NCBI GenBank assembly: GCA_030049565.1 | Contig: JASIKQ010000255.1 | Coordinates: 1-6,801 of the forward strand | Length of the DNA stretch: 6,801 bases | Reading direction: 5' to 3' | Source: Candidatus Sulfotelmatobacter sp. | GTDB taxonomy: Bacteria > Acidobacteriota > Terriglobia > Terriglobales > Acidobacteriaceae | Shown here: one piece after another, positions 1 to 6,119 of the stretch | Numbering within the stretch: the stretch's first letter is position 1 | Layout of the letters: every line of letters starts with the position of its first letter | Made by a program: the position numbers and the translations under genes | The notes under the pieces: generated by a model | Seen by the model: the letters and a program-made list of their open reading frames with translations, nothing else | Told to the model about the DNA's origin: nothing | Databases searched by the model: none

Positions 1-616
1 TGACGCCGCATACTTCCATCATCAATTGCCCGGAGGTATGACTGGCACGATGCGTCGGCACCTGGCGGAAAACAGGCTTACTCACCTGGAAGGAGCCGTC
101 ATCGAAGAGTTGGGCAGGGTGCGTCAAGAATTAGGCTGGCCAATTGTAATGACTCCTTTCTCGCAGATGCTGCTGACCCAGGCGGTCATGAACGTAACGC
201 GCCATGAGCGATACGCGGTTGTAGCGGATGAATTAATTCGCTACACGCTGGGCCGGTTCGGAAAGCCCGGCCTGCCGATTGCGCCGGAGGTGATGGAGCG
301 CATCAATTCGTTGCCACGAACTCGCGAGCTTCGCGATGAGCCGGGCATGCCGTCTCTTCCTGAATTGCGTAGACGAATTGGGCCGGAGCTGAGCGATGAA
401 GAATTTCTGCTTCGCGCGACGATGCCGGGTGAGCAAGTCGACGCCATGAAAGCCGGCGGGCCAGCAACGCAAACCTACAATCCTGACGTTGCCCCGGTGA
501 TTCAATTGCTTCGTCAGCTGGCTGCGCGCCGCGACATCGCACGTCTGTCGGTTGAGAAACCTGGTTTTCGGCTGGAGTTGAAGGGCTCGCCAGCGCGCTG
601 CAAGGCGACGGCATGA
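1..616 (+). CDS. Biotin-dependent carboxylase carboxyltransferase subunit, C-terminal part (PycB/OadA/transcarboxylase 5S family), 5' truncated
   Basis: The reading frame is open from base 2, so the gene begins upstream of the window; the TTG at 26 is an internal Leu codon, not a start. About 204 residues are visible. They match the conserved C-terminal carboxylase domain (PYC_OADA type) of pyruvate carboxylase subunit B, oxaloacetate decarboxylase alpha and transcarboxylase 5S: HHQLPGGM near the start, then GWPIVMTPFSQ, TQAVMNV, ERYAVVADE and a GRFGKPGLPI segment. Such enzymes move a carboxyl group between carboxybiotin and pyruvate or oxaloacetate in the cytoplasm. The catalytic TIM barrel lies upstream and is unseen, so the exact substrate cannot be decided. 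The protein ends after a segment (about 488-590) resembling the N-terminal region of biotin carboxyl carrier proteins, and there is no biotinyl domain with an MKM motif. The carrier must therefore be a separate protein. The stop overlaps the next start by ATGA. Confidence 0.85.
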   Translation, partial: DAAYFHHQLPGGMTGTMRRHLAENRLTHLEGAVIEELGRVRQELGWPIVMTPFSQMLLTQAVMNVTRHERYAVVADELIRYTLGRFGKPGLPIAPEVMERINSLPRTRELRDEPGMPSLPELRRRIGPELSDEEFLLRATMPGEQVDAMKAGGPATQTYNPDVAPVIQLLRQLAARRDIARLSVEKPGFRLELKGSPARCKATA

Positions 617-1491
617 AACGCGAATCCGACCGTAACAGACATAGCCTCAGCAAAGAGGGGCGGCTCCGACCCATAAACGGCTTCGTGTTCGACCTCGATG
701 GGACTTTGGTCCTGACTGATCGCTCTTTCAGCGGCTATCAGGCGCTCCCCGGCGCCGTTGAGGTGCTTAACGAGTTGCAGGCACGCGGCATTCCCTTTGT
801 TGTCCTTACGAATGGAACGCATTACCCCTCGTCGGAGCAGGCCCCCAAACTGCGCGCTGTTGGCCTGCCGATCTCTGATGATGCTCTGCTTACTCCTTCC
901 AGCGTGGCTGCCGACCTTATGCCCCGCCGTGGCGTGAAGCGAGTTCTTGTCTTAGGGACGCCGGGCGTAGGGCAGCCGCTGGCACAGGCGGGAATCCAGG
1001 CGATTTTTCCTAACGAAGAAGGCACTGACGAGGTGGATGCTGTCTACATCGGATGGCATCCCGACTGCCGCATGAAAGACATCGAGGCCGCCGTGAAGGC
1101 GATCTGGAATGGCGCCGAGCTGTATGTCGCTTCTGACGTCCCATTTTTCGCTACCGCTGGCGGAAAGAGCATGGGTTATTCCTACGCCATCTCGGCCGCC
1201 GTGCGCAGGATCACACGCGCGCCCATGATTCTCACCGGGAAGCCTTCCCTCCACGCATTGAGGTTAGTGGCAAAAAGGCTGGGCACCCCCATGAGTAAAG
1301 TCGGGGTCGTGGGAGACGATCCTCTGGTCGAAATGATTATGGCCCGGCGAGGCGGCGCGGTGGGTTTCGGAGTGACCACAGGCATTTCCAAAGCACGCGA
1401 CTGGGCCAGGCAGCCTTTGGGAAGAAGGCCTCACCGCGTCCTGCGGGGCCTGGCGGAGCTGGTGACCACACCGGGAATTGTCGATTGCTGA
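613..1491 (+). CDS. HAD-superfamily phosphatase, class IIA (NagD-like)
   Basis: This 292-residue protein has the expected length of NagD/AraL-type HAD phosphatases, which are cytoplasmic and dephosphorylate small sugar, nucleotide or aryl phosphates. Motif I is FDLDGTL with nucleophile D27 and acid D29. Motif II is TNGT with T66. Motif III is the Lys in TGKPS (K210). Motif IV is GDDPLVEM (D235, D236, with E240 where NagD has a second Asp). The segment between motifs II and III (about 90-200) would be the C2 cap that sets specificity. About 20 basic or polar residues precede the Rossmann core. The ATG at 613 overlaps the upstream stop by ATGA, and AAGG lies about 8 bases before it (602-605), which favours translational coupling to the carboxylase gene. 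That pairing could mean repair or clearance of a phosphorylated metabolite, but the substrate cannot be read from sequence. Confidence 0.85.
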   Translation: MKRESDRNRHSLSKEGRLRPINGFVFDLDGTLVLTDRSFSGYQALPGAVEVLNELQARGIPFVVLTNGTHYPSSEQAPKLRAVGLPISDDALLTPSSVAADLMPRRGVKRVLVLGTPGVGQPLAQAGIQAIFPNEEGTDEVDAVYIGWHPDCRMKDIEAAVKAIWNGAELYVASDVPFFATAGGKSMGYSYAISAAVRRITRAPMILTGKPSLHALRLVAKRLGTPMSKVGVVGDDPLVEMIMARRGGAVGFGVTTGISKARDWARQPLGRRPHRVLRGLAELVTTPGIVDC

Positions 1492-1492
1492 T

Positions 1493-1500
1493 TGCATACA
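1493..1500. promoter_or_regulatory. Upstream GTATAC-like operator candidate (TGCATACA)
   Basis: TGCATACA begins two bases after the HAD stop codon. It matches TGTATACA at 1566-1573 in 7 of 8 positions, and matches the reverse complement of the 1587-1594 site in 7 of 8. Its centre lies 73 bp (about seven helical turns) upstream of the middle site. It could be an auxiliary operator for the receptor promoter. An 8-mer with one mismatch can occur by chance, so this is the weakest of the three sites. Confidence 0.3.
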
Positions 1501-1565
1501 CTAAATCTGATCGATTCGCCTAAGTTCAAGCAAAACCCGGCAAGCGTTCCTCCCGTCTCGATTCC

Positions 1566-1594
1566 TGTATACATTTTTAAGTTGACAGTATGCA
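1566..1594. promoter_or_regulatory. Tandem palindromic operator candidates (TGTATACA and AGTATGCA) at the receptor promoter
   Basis: TGTATACA at 1566-1573 is a perfect 8-bp palindrome. AGTATGCA at 1587-1594 matches it in 6 of 8 positions. The two centres are exactly 21 bp apart, two turns of B-DNA, so the sites face the same side of the helix. The downstream site overlaps the last base of the TTGACA box and enters the promoter spacer, the position expected of a repressor site. GT...AC-flanked palindromes are the common operator form of GntR-family regulators, so a GntR-type repressor is my inference; no regulator gene lies in the window. Confidence 0.45.
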
Positions 1595-1609
1595 TTGGAA
1601 CATAGTAAT
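1582..1609 (+). promoter_or_regulatory. Sigma-70-type promoter candidate for the TonB-dependent receptor gene
   Basis: A perfect TTGACA -35 box lies at 1582-1587. Sixteen bases downstream is AGTAAT (1604-1609), which keeps four of six -10 positions. The stretch just before the -35 is A/T-rich (ATTTTTAAG), as in an UP element. Transcription would start near 1616 and leave a leader of roughly 140 bases before the start codon at 1758. The -35 is strong and the -10 poor, so the promoter is credible but not certain. Confidence 0.45.
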
Positions 1610-1711
1610 CATTGGCGGGCATTTTTCTGTGGGAGTAGTGGGCGCGCGACTTCAGCTTCCGGTTTTATACCTGCTGACTACTAGCTGTGCTCGGATCGGC
1701 TTTCTAAGACT

Positions 1712-1738
1712 GTCTTTTTGGTCAAGCATTAAAAAGAC
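1712..1738 (+). other. Leader hairpin upstream of the receptor ribosome binding site
   Basis: GTCTTTTT (1712-1719) pairs perfectly with AAAAAGAC (1731-1738), leaving an 11-base loop. The hairpin ends eight bases before the Shine-Dalgarno sequence at 1746-1753. The stem is mostly A-U pairs and therefore weak, and no U-tract follows, so it is not a terminator. It may affect ribosome access or mRNA stability, or be chance. Confidence 0.3.
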
Positions 1739-1745
1739 TTGCCAC

Positions 1746-1753
1746 GAAGGGGA
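1746..1753 (+). promoter_or_regulatory. Ribosome binding site of the TonB-dependent receptor (decides the start)
   Basis: GAAGGGGA lies four bases before the ATG at 1758. This supports 1758 over the more upstream in-frame ATG at 1590, which has no comparable purine tract and would place 56 atypical residues before a clear signal peptide. Confidence 0.75.
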
Positions 1754-1757
1754 TCTT

Positions 1758-4700
1758 ATGAGGACACGCTGGCTGGGTGTTGTTCTTTTCCTTTTCGCTG
1801 TATTGGGAACTCTTGCGCCATCGGCAGCGGCTCAAGCCCTGAGCTTCGCTCAACTGAACGGCACGGTCCTCGACCCCGGAGGTCGAGCGGTGGTTAGCGC
1901 GCAGGTGGTGGTGCGCGATCCCGACACTGGCCAGAGTTTTCACGCCACCACCAATACCACAGGCTTTTACGTAGTCCCCAATCTTCCTCCCGGAAAATAC
2001 GAGCTGACAGTTACCGCCTCCGGCTTCGCCAAGTTTCAGGAGACCGGCATCACGCTGACGGTCGGCCAGGTCCAAACCGCCAACGTCAATTTGAGGGTTG
2101 CTGCAGCCTCTGAAACCGTTACCGTAACCACGGAAGCCCCGCTCATCGAGCCCACCAAGACAGAGATCAGCCAGGTGGTGGAAACCCAGCAGATAGAAGA
2201 CTTGCCCACAAGCAGTCGTGTGTTTACAGACTTTGCGCTCCTCACGCCGGGCGTGGCCTCCAGTCGCACCAGCCTGGGCACAACCTTCACCGAGTTTGAG
2301 GTGACGCAGATCTCCTTTGGCGGCATGCGCTCGTTCAGCAACGAGATCACGGTGGACGGCGCCGACTTTGTCAACTCCGCCAGTGGCATCCAGCGCGCCA
2401 CACCGCCCCAGGAGTCCGTACAGGAGTTTCGAGTCGTCAATAACAGTTTTGGCGCGGAATATGGCCGTGCGGTCGGCGGAATCGTCAACATTGTGACCAA
2501 GTCGGGCACCAACAATCTGCACGGTTCGCTCTACGAGTTTTTTCAGAACAGCGCATTCGATGCGCGCTCGCCGCTACAACCCGCACCTTTGCCGCATGCA
2601 GTTCGGCAAAATCAGTTCGGAGCATCGCTTGGTGGCCCGATCGTCAAAGACAAGACCTTCTTTTATGCAAACTACGAAGGCGAACGCAGCGCCAAGTCTC
2701 CGGTCTATCCGCCTGATTTGGTCAATAACATTTTGCTGATAGACCAAGCCAAGGCGCTGATGGGTATTGCTCCTGAGGCCTGTCTTGGCTCGGTCAGCAC
2801 ATGTCTGCCCAATTTCGCCGGCAATCCGGCCAACATCACGCAAGGTGAAGCCTTCGGATTCCTGCAAGGCTTCCTGAAAACCGCCAATGACGATTTCGGC
2901 TTTGCTCGTATTGACCACCAATTGACCGCGAACAATCGCTTGGCCTTGCGCTACAACGTGGAAGACAGCCGTTCAACGAACGAACTGGTAGGGCAAACGC
3001 TCGATGGCGGCGGGGTTGGTGTGCCCAGCGGCGGCCGCGATCTTTTCATTCGCGACCAGGCCATCGTTGCCACCGTAAACTCATCGTTGAAATCCAATCT
3101 GGTCAATACAGTGCTCGCCCAATACGCGCGGCGGCACTACAACTTTCCCGGGGCTACAGGGGAGCCGGACTTCAGCATCCTGAATGATCTCGAAGTGGGG
3201 CACAATTTCGGGACGAACGACCGGCTTTACGAGACTCGGGCTGAGCTTTCCGAGTCGATATCCTGGGTGAAGGGCAATCACCTCGCGAAATTTGGGTTTG
3301 ACGGCAACTGGCTAACCAGCTTGGAGAATTTTCCCGGGTTCATGCCCGTCCGCCTGCTCATCCCAGGCATAAGCTGTTTCACGACCTTCGCGGAGTACTT
3401 CAACACGAACTACGGTGCTGCGTATCCGACCGCAGGTACCGGCCTCGACGCATCTACCCTCCCGTGTCCGGTCCCTGGCGACAACGGCGTGGTGTTTATG
3501 TATGCGGGCACATCGCTGCCCACCAATCCCACCGCCTGCGGCGGCGATTCCACCGGCCCCACACCCTGCGTTCCGACTATTACGACGGCCAATCCGCTCA
3601 ACGGCGCCGGATTCCCCAATTCAACGTGGGCCGATGCTTACCAGCCTTCGCTATTCAACGGTTACAGCCGGAACATCAACCACGGATACTGGGGCGGCTA
3701 CGCCCAGGATCAATGGAAACTAAGTCCCAAACTAACCGTGAATTATGGCCTGCGGTGGGACTATGAAACCGGTCTCGCGGAATTCGTAAACAAACAATAC
3801 AACGAGTTTCAGCCACGGCTTGGGTTTGCCTATGCTCCCAACAGCAGCACGGTGATTCGCGCGGGATTCGGAATTTTCTTCGACCGGCAAAACCTGACTT
3901 TCTTCTTTGTACCGAACACGCAGAAGATAGTTGCGGGCTATCAATGCGACAATCAGGCGCCCGGGGGCATCGCAGCCATTTGCGCTGCTAATCACATCCT
4001 GCCCCAGGTATTCCCCAATATCATGTCGAATCTTGGGCAGGCCGGGCAAGGCTACCAGCTTCTGGCAGACCCCCCCCAGATCGGCCCTCCCGGCTCACCC
4101 TGCGCTGGTGTTCCAGAGGCACCTTGTCTCGCGGCCAAGATTATACAAACGGGTGCCTACAACACGGCTTTCCCCTCGGTAGAAATGGCCGGCACCTGCT
4201 CGACCACCGGCGCCTGCGGCATCGGCGAAGGTGGCATGGACCACAACTCCCGCGCGCCTTACGCCGAGCAAGGTAGTTTCGAAATTGACCATCAACTCGG
4301 CCGTGGCTTCGCGCTCCAGCTCAGCTATTTATTCGTCGAGGCTCACAAGTTGGTGCGCGGGAACAATCTCAACGTCCCCTGCCCAGCCGGTACAACCAAG
4401 TCGGCCACACCAACCGACCCCACATTTGTCGCCGGAGTTGTCCAGGAATGGGTGCCGGGATGGCTCAACGCCGACGGATCACTCTCGCCGTGCACGGGAA
4501 CTCCGACCCTTGGAACTGGCGCCATCGCCGGCCTGGGACCGTTCTTTGGAGGGGCGGGCGGGATTCCAGCTTTTGGCGTGCCGGGTACTTCCGGCCTGCG
4601 AACTATCAACAGTGGCCTTGAGGATTACAACAACGATGTCGCGAACGCCATCTACCACGGGGGAACGCTGACCGTGCTGGAACGGGCGAAACACTTCAAC

Positions 4701-5444
4701 CTGACGGCGAATTACACCTATTCCCACACCATCGACAATGGCAACTTTACGACTTTTATCAACCTGCCGCCTAACCAGTTTGACTATGCTGCGGAACGTT
4801 CCAACTCCAATCAGGATGCGCGGCATCGTCTGGTGGCCAACTTTACCGCCGTTGCGCCGCAAAATGGCCCCTGGCGAAATTTTGAGTTGAGCAATATCGT
4901 CACCCTGCAATCGGGCCGGCCTTTCACAATTTTTTACGGCAGCAACTCTTTGAACGATGTCGCCGGCGGCTCTACCGACCGCGTCGGCGGGTCGCAGTTC
5001 GTGCCCGGTTCTTGTCCAGACGTACAGAACTGCCAGACCATGATCGACAGGAATACGTACATCGGCGATCCGTATTACAACTGGGACCTGCGTGTTACCC
5101 GAGCGTTGCACATCAACGACCGCTATACCGCGAATCTAGCGTTCGATGCCTTCAACTTGCTTAATCGGGCAAACTACGATGAGATTACCAGTGTTTATGG
5201 CTCACCCGTGTTTTGCGGAGGCGTCCCTGGGCACTATAACGATGCGATGACTCGCGCTATCCAGCAAGGCTCGCCATCCGTAGCCTGCCCGAACAGTGGC
5301 ATCGCGGTTCCCGGGGGGTCGGTGGCCCCGACCCCGATCGGAACGTCCCTGTTCATCCCGACGAGTCCAAATACGAACTTCGGAGTGCCGCGCACAGCCT
5401 TCAATGCGCGACAGCTTCAATTCTCCGTGAGATTCACGTTCTGA
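1758..5444 (+). CDS. TonB-dependent receptor, Oar-like, with N-terminal carboxypeptidase-regulatory-like domain
   Basis: This outer-membrane beta-barrel receptor of 1,228 residues should import a ligand using energy from the TonB-ExbB-ExbD complex. Residues 1-25 form a Sec signal peptide (MRTRW, then a hydrophobic run ending APSAAAQA). Residues about 33-114 are a carboxypeptidase-regulatory-like beta-sandwich, with GTVLDPGG and the TTGFYVVPNLPPGKYELTV region. ETVTVT at 119-124 is a plausible TonB box. The plug follows, with TVDGAD near 198-203 and EYGRAVGGIVNIVTKSGTN from 234. The rest is barrel, ending in RQLQFSVRFTF; a terminal Phe is the usual signal for the BAM assembly machinery. The length and the motifs GGPIVKDKTFFYANYEGER and QDARHRLVANF are typical of acidobacterial Oar-like receptors. 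Eighteen cysteines, all between residues 342 and 1177, occur largely in close pairs. The ligand is unknown; many relatives are assigned to polymer or sugar uptake only by context. Confidence 0.93.
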   Translation: MRTRWLGVVLFLFAVLGTLAPSAAAQALSFAQLNGTVLDPGGRAVVSAQVVVRDPDTGQSFHATTNTTGFYVVPNLPPGKYELTVTASGFAKFQETGITLTVGQVQTANVNLRVAAASETVTVTTEAPLIEPTKTEISQVVETQQIEDLPTSSRVFTDFALLTPGVASSRTSLGTTFTEFEVTQISFGGMRSFSNEITVDGADFVNSASGIQRATPPQESVQEFRVVNNSFGAEYGRAVGGIVNIVTKSGTNNLHGSLYEFFQNSAFDARSPLQPAPLPHAVRQNQFGASLGGPIVKDKTFFYANYEGERSAKSPVYPPDLVNNILLIDQAKALMGIAPEACLGSVSTCLPNFAGNPANITQGEAFGFLQGFLKTANDDFGFARIDHQLTANNRLALRYNVEDSRSTNELVGQTLDGGGVGVPSGGRDLFIRDQAIVATVNSSLKSNLVNTVLAQYARRHYNFPGATGEPDFSILNDLEVGHNFGTNDRLYETRAELSESISWVKGNHLAKFGFDGNWLTSLENFPGFMPVRLLIPGISCFTTFAEYFNTNYGAAYPTAGTGLDASTLPCPVPGDNGVVFMYAGTSLPTNPTACGGDSTGPTPCVPTITTANPLNGAGFPNSTWADAYQPSLFNGYSRNINHGYWGGYAQDQWKLSPKLTVNYGLRWDYETGLAEFVNKQYNEFQPRLGFAYAPNSSTVIRAGFGIFFDRQNLTFFFVPNTQKIVAGYQCDNQAPGGIAAICAANHILPQVFPNIMSNLGQAGQGYQLLADPPQIGPPGSPCAGVPEAPCLAAKIIQTGAYNTAFPSVEMAGTCSTTGACGIGEGGMDHNSRAPYAEQGSFEIDHQLGRGFALQLSYLFVEAHKLVRGNNLNVPCPAGTTKSATPTDPTFVAGVVQEWVPGWLNADGSLSPCTGTPTLGTGAIAGLGPFFGGAGGIPAFGVPGTSGLRTINSGLEDYNNDVANAIYHGGTLTVLERAKHFNLTANYTYSHTIDNGNFTTFINLPPNQFDYAAERSNSNQDARHRLVANFTAVAPQNGPWRNFELSNIVTLQSGRPFTIFYGSNSLNDVAGGSTDRVGGSQFVPGSCPDVQNCQTMIDRNTYIGDPYYNWDLRVTRALHINDRYTANLAFDAFNLLNRANYDEITSVYGSPVFCGGVPGHYNDAMTRAIQQGSPSVACPNSGIAVPGGSVAPTPIGTSLFIPTSPNTNFGVPRTAFNARQLQFSVRFTF
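4070..4077 (+). repeat. Eight-cytosine homopolymer tract inside the receptor gene
   Basis: Eight consecutive C lie in the barrel-coding part of the receptor, spanning the end of an Asp codon, two Pro codons and the start of a Gln codon (residues 771-774). In the sequence given, the frame is intact across it. Such tracts are prone to slipped-strand or sequencing indels. Confidence 0.9.
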
Positions 5445-5459
5445 GGCAGAAATATATCT

Positions 5460-5487
5460 CCCAGGCGCATATTCCTGCGCGCCTGGG
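5460..5487 (+). terminator. GC-rich hairpin after the receptor gene (attenuating or 3'-stabilising)
   Basis: CCCAGGCGC (5460-5468) pairs perfectly with GCGCCTGGG (5479-5487) across a 10-base loop, starting 16 bases after the receptor stop. The stem is strong, but the bases that follow (CGGCGTGCTC) contain no U-tract. It is therefore more likely a partial terminator or an mRNA 3'-end protector that lowers expression of the downstream cytochrome gene relative to the receptor than a full intrinsic terminator. Confidence 0.5.
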
Positions 5488-5510
5488 CGGCGTGCTCAAG
5501 GATTTCTGAT

Positions 5511-5518
5511 GGGGAGGG
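5511..5518 (+). promoter_or_regulatory. Ribosome binding site of the cytochrome c gene (decides the start)
   Basis: GGGGAGGG ends five bases before the ATG at 5524. An in-frame ATG at 5509 immediately precedes this purine tract and would bury it inside the coding region, so 5524 is the better start. It also gives a cleaner signal peptide beginning MRFRY. Confidence 0.7.
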
Positions 5519-5523
5519 TTTTC

Positions 5524-5958
5524 ATGAGATTTCGATACCTGAATTTCGTGGCCTTACTGGCGTTCGCAGGTGCATTTACTTCCTCTGGGCAGGAGGCAAC
5601 GCCTACTGTTAAGCACACAACCGCACCAGCCACCTCGCCCGCCTCGGGTAAGGAAATGTTCATGAGTTACTGCGCCTCCTGCCACGGCAAGGACGCTAAG
5701 GGAGACGGCCCTGCTGCCAGCGCCCTGAAGCAGGCTCCGGCTGATCTGACCGCATTGGCTAAACAAAATGGCGGCAAGTACCCCGCGGACAAAGTCACGA
5801 GCATTCTTCGCGGGCAGACAAAGCTCGTGGCGCATGGGGATCAGGACATGCCCGTCTGGGGCCCGGTATTCTGGAAGATGAGCCAAGGCCACGAAGAGCA
5901 GGTTCAGATGCGCGTTGCCAATCTGAATCGATACCTGGAATCGATACAGGAAAAGTGA
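5524..5958 (+). CDS. Secreted monohaem cytochrome c (class I)
   Basis: The protein has 144 residues. Residues 1-22 form a Sec signal peptide (MRFRY, then a hydrophobic stretch to FTSSG), followed by a Thr/Ala/Pro-rich linker to about residue 41. The haem-attachment motif is CASCH, with C50 and C53 for the thioether bonds and H54 as axial ligand, followed by GKDAKGDGPAA, typical of small class I cytochromes. M109 in DMPVWG is the likely sixth ligand. The C-terminal helix (about 122-142) ends in NLNRYLESIQEK, as usual in this fold. It should act in the periplasm as a single-electron carrier. It has no membrane anchor other than the signal peptide and no fused enzyme domain, so its partner is unknown. 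It begins 79 bases after the receptor stop, beyond a hairpin, and precedes the amidohydrolase gene by about 160 bases. Co-transcription is possible but not shown. Confidence 0.9.
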   Translation: MRFRYLNFVALLAFAGAFTSSGQEATPTVKHTTAPATSPASGKEMFMSYCASCHGKDAKGDGPAASALKQAPADLTALAKQNGGKYPADKVTSILRGQTKLVAHGDQDMPVWGPVFWKMSQGHEEQVQMRVANLNRYLESIQEK

Positions 5959-6119
5959 ATCGGGTGAAACGTGGTAGGGGTTTTGGCAATCGGCATAGTT
6001 CAGGAGTTTGCTGAGAGACAGCGACCATTAATCGAAGACGTGCTGCAACTTGCCCCTCCCCCATTCATTGAGCAAGATCACAGACGACCGTCATTCGACA
6101 GATTCGGGGATATCAGAGT

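Noticed and set aside
26..616. TTG at 26 as the start of a small free-standing gene
   Set aside because: The frame is open from base 2 and the residues before it (HHQ) continue the conserved HHQLPGGM motif, so this is the middle of a longer gene.
1492..1565. Terminator for the carboxylase-HAD operon
   Set aside because: No stem of useful length followed by a U-tract was found after the HAD stop.
1590..1757. In-frame extension of the receptor to an ATG at 1590 (56 extra residues)
   Set aside because: The ATG at 1758 has a strong GAAGGGGA site and begins a textbook signal peptide. The extension would overlap the promoter candidate and has no ribosome site.
1869..1887. Inverted repeat CTCGACC / GGTCGAG early in the receptor coding region
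   Set aside because: It encodes conserved residues of the regulatory-like domain (LDPGGR). A 7-bp repeat with a 5-base loop is expected by chance in GC-rich coding DNA.
1722..2522. 266-codon antisense open frame under the 5' part of the receptor gene
   Set aside because: It has no recognisable domain or ribosome site, and lies opposite a strongly conserved coding region. It is best explained as a codon-bias shadow.
3415..3766. Two overlapping + strand frames of about 100 codons inside the receptor gene
   Set aside because: They are out of frame within conserved receptor coding sequence and show no domain or start signal.
4479..5111. 210-codon antisense open frame under the receptor 3' part
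   Set aside because: Same reasons: it is antisense to conserved barrel sequence and shows no family motif.
5959..6119. Possible promoter for the amidohydrolase (TTGGCA at 5983-5988)
   Set aside because: No acceptable -10 box lies 15-19 bases downstream, so I do not call a promoter here.
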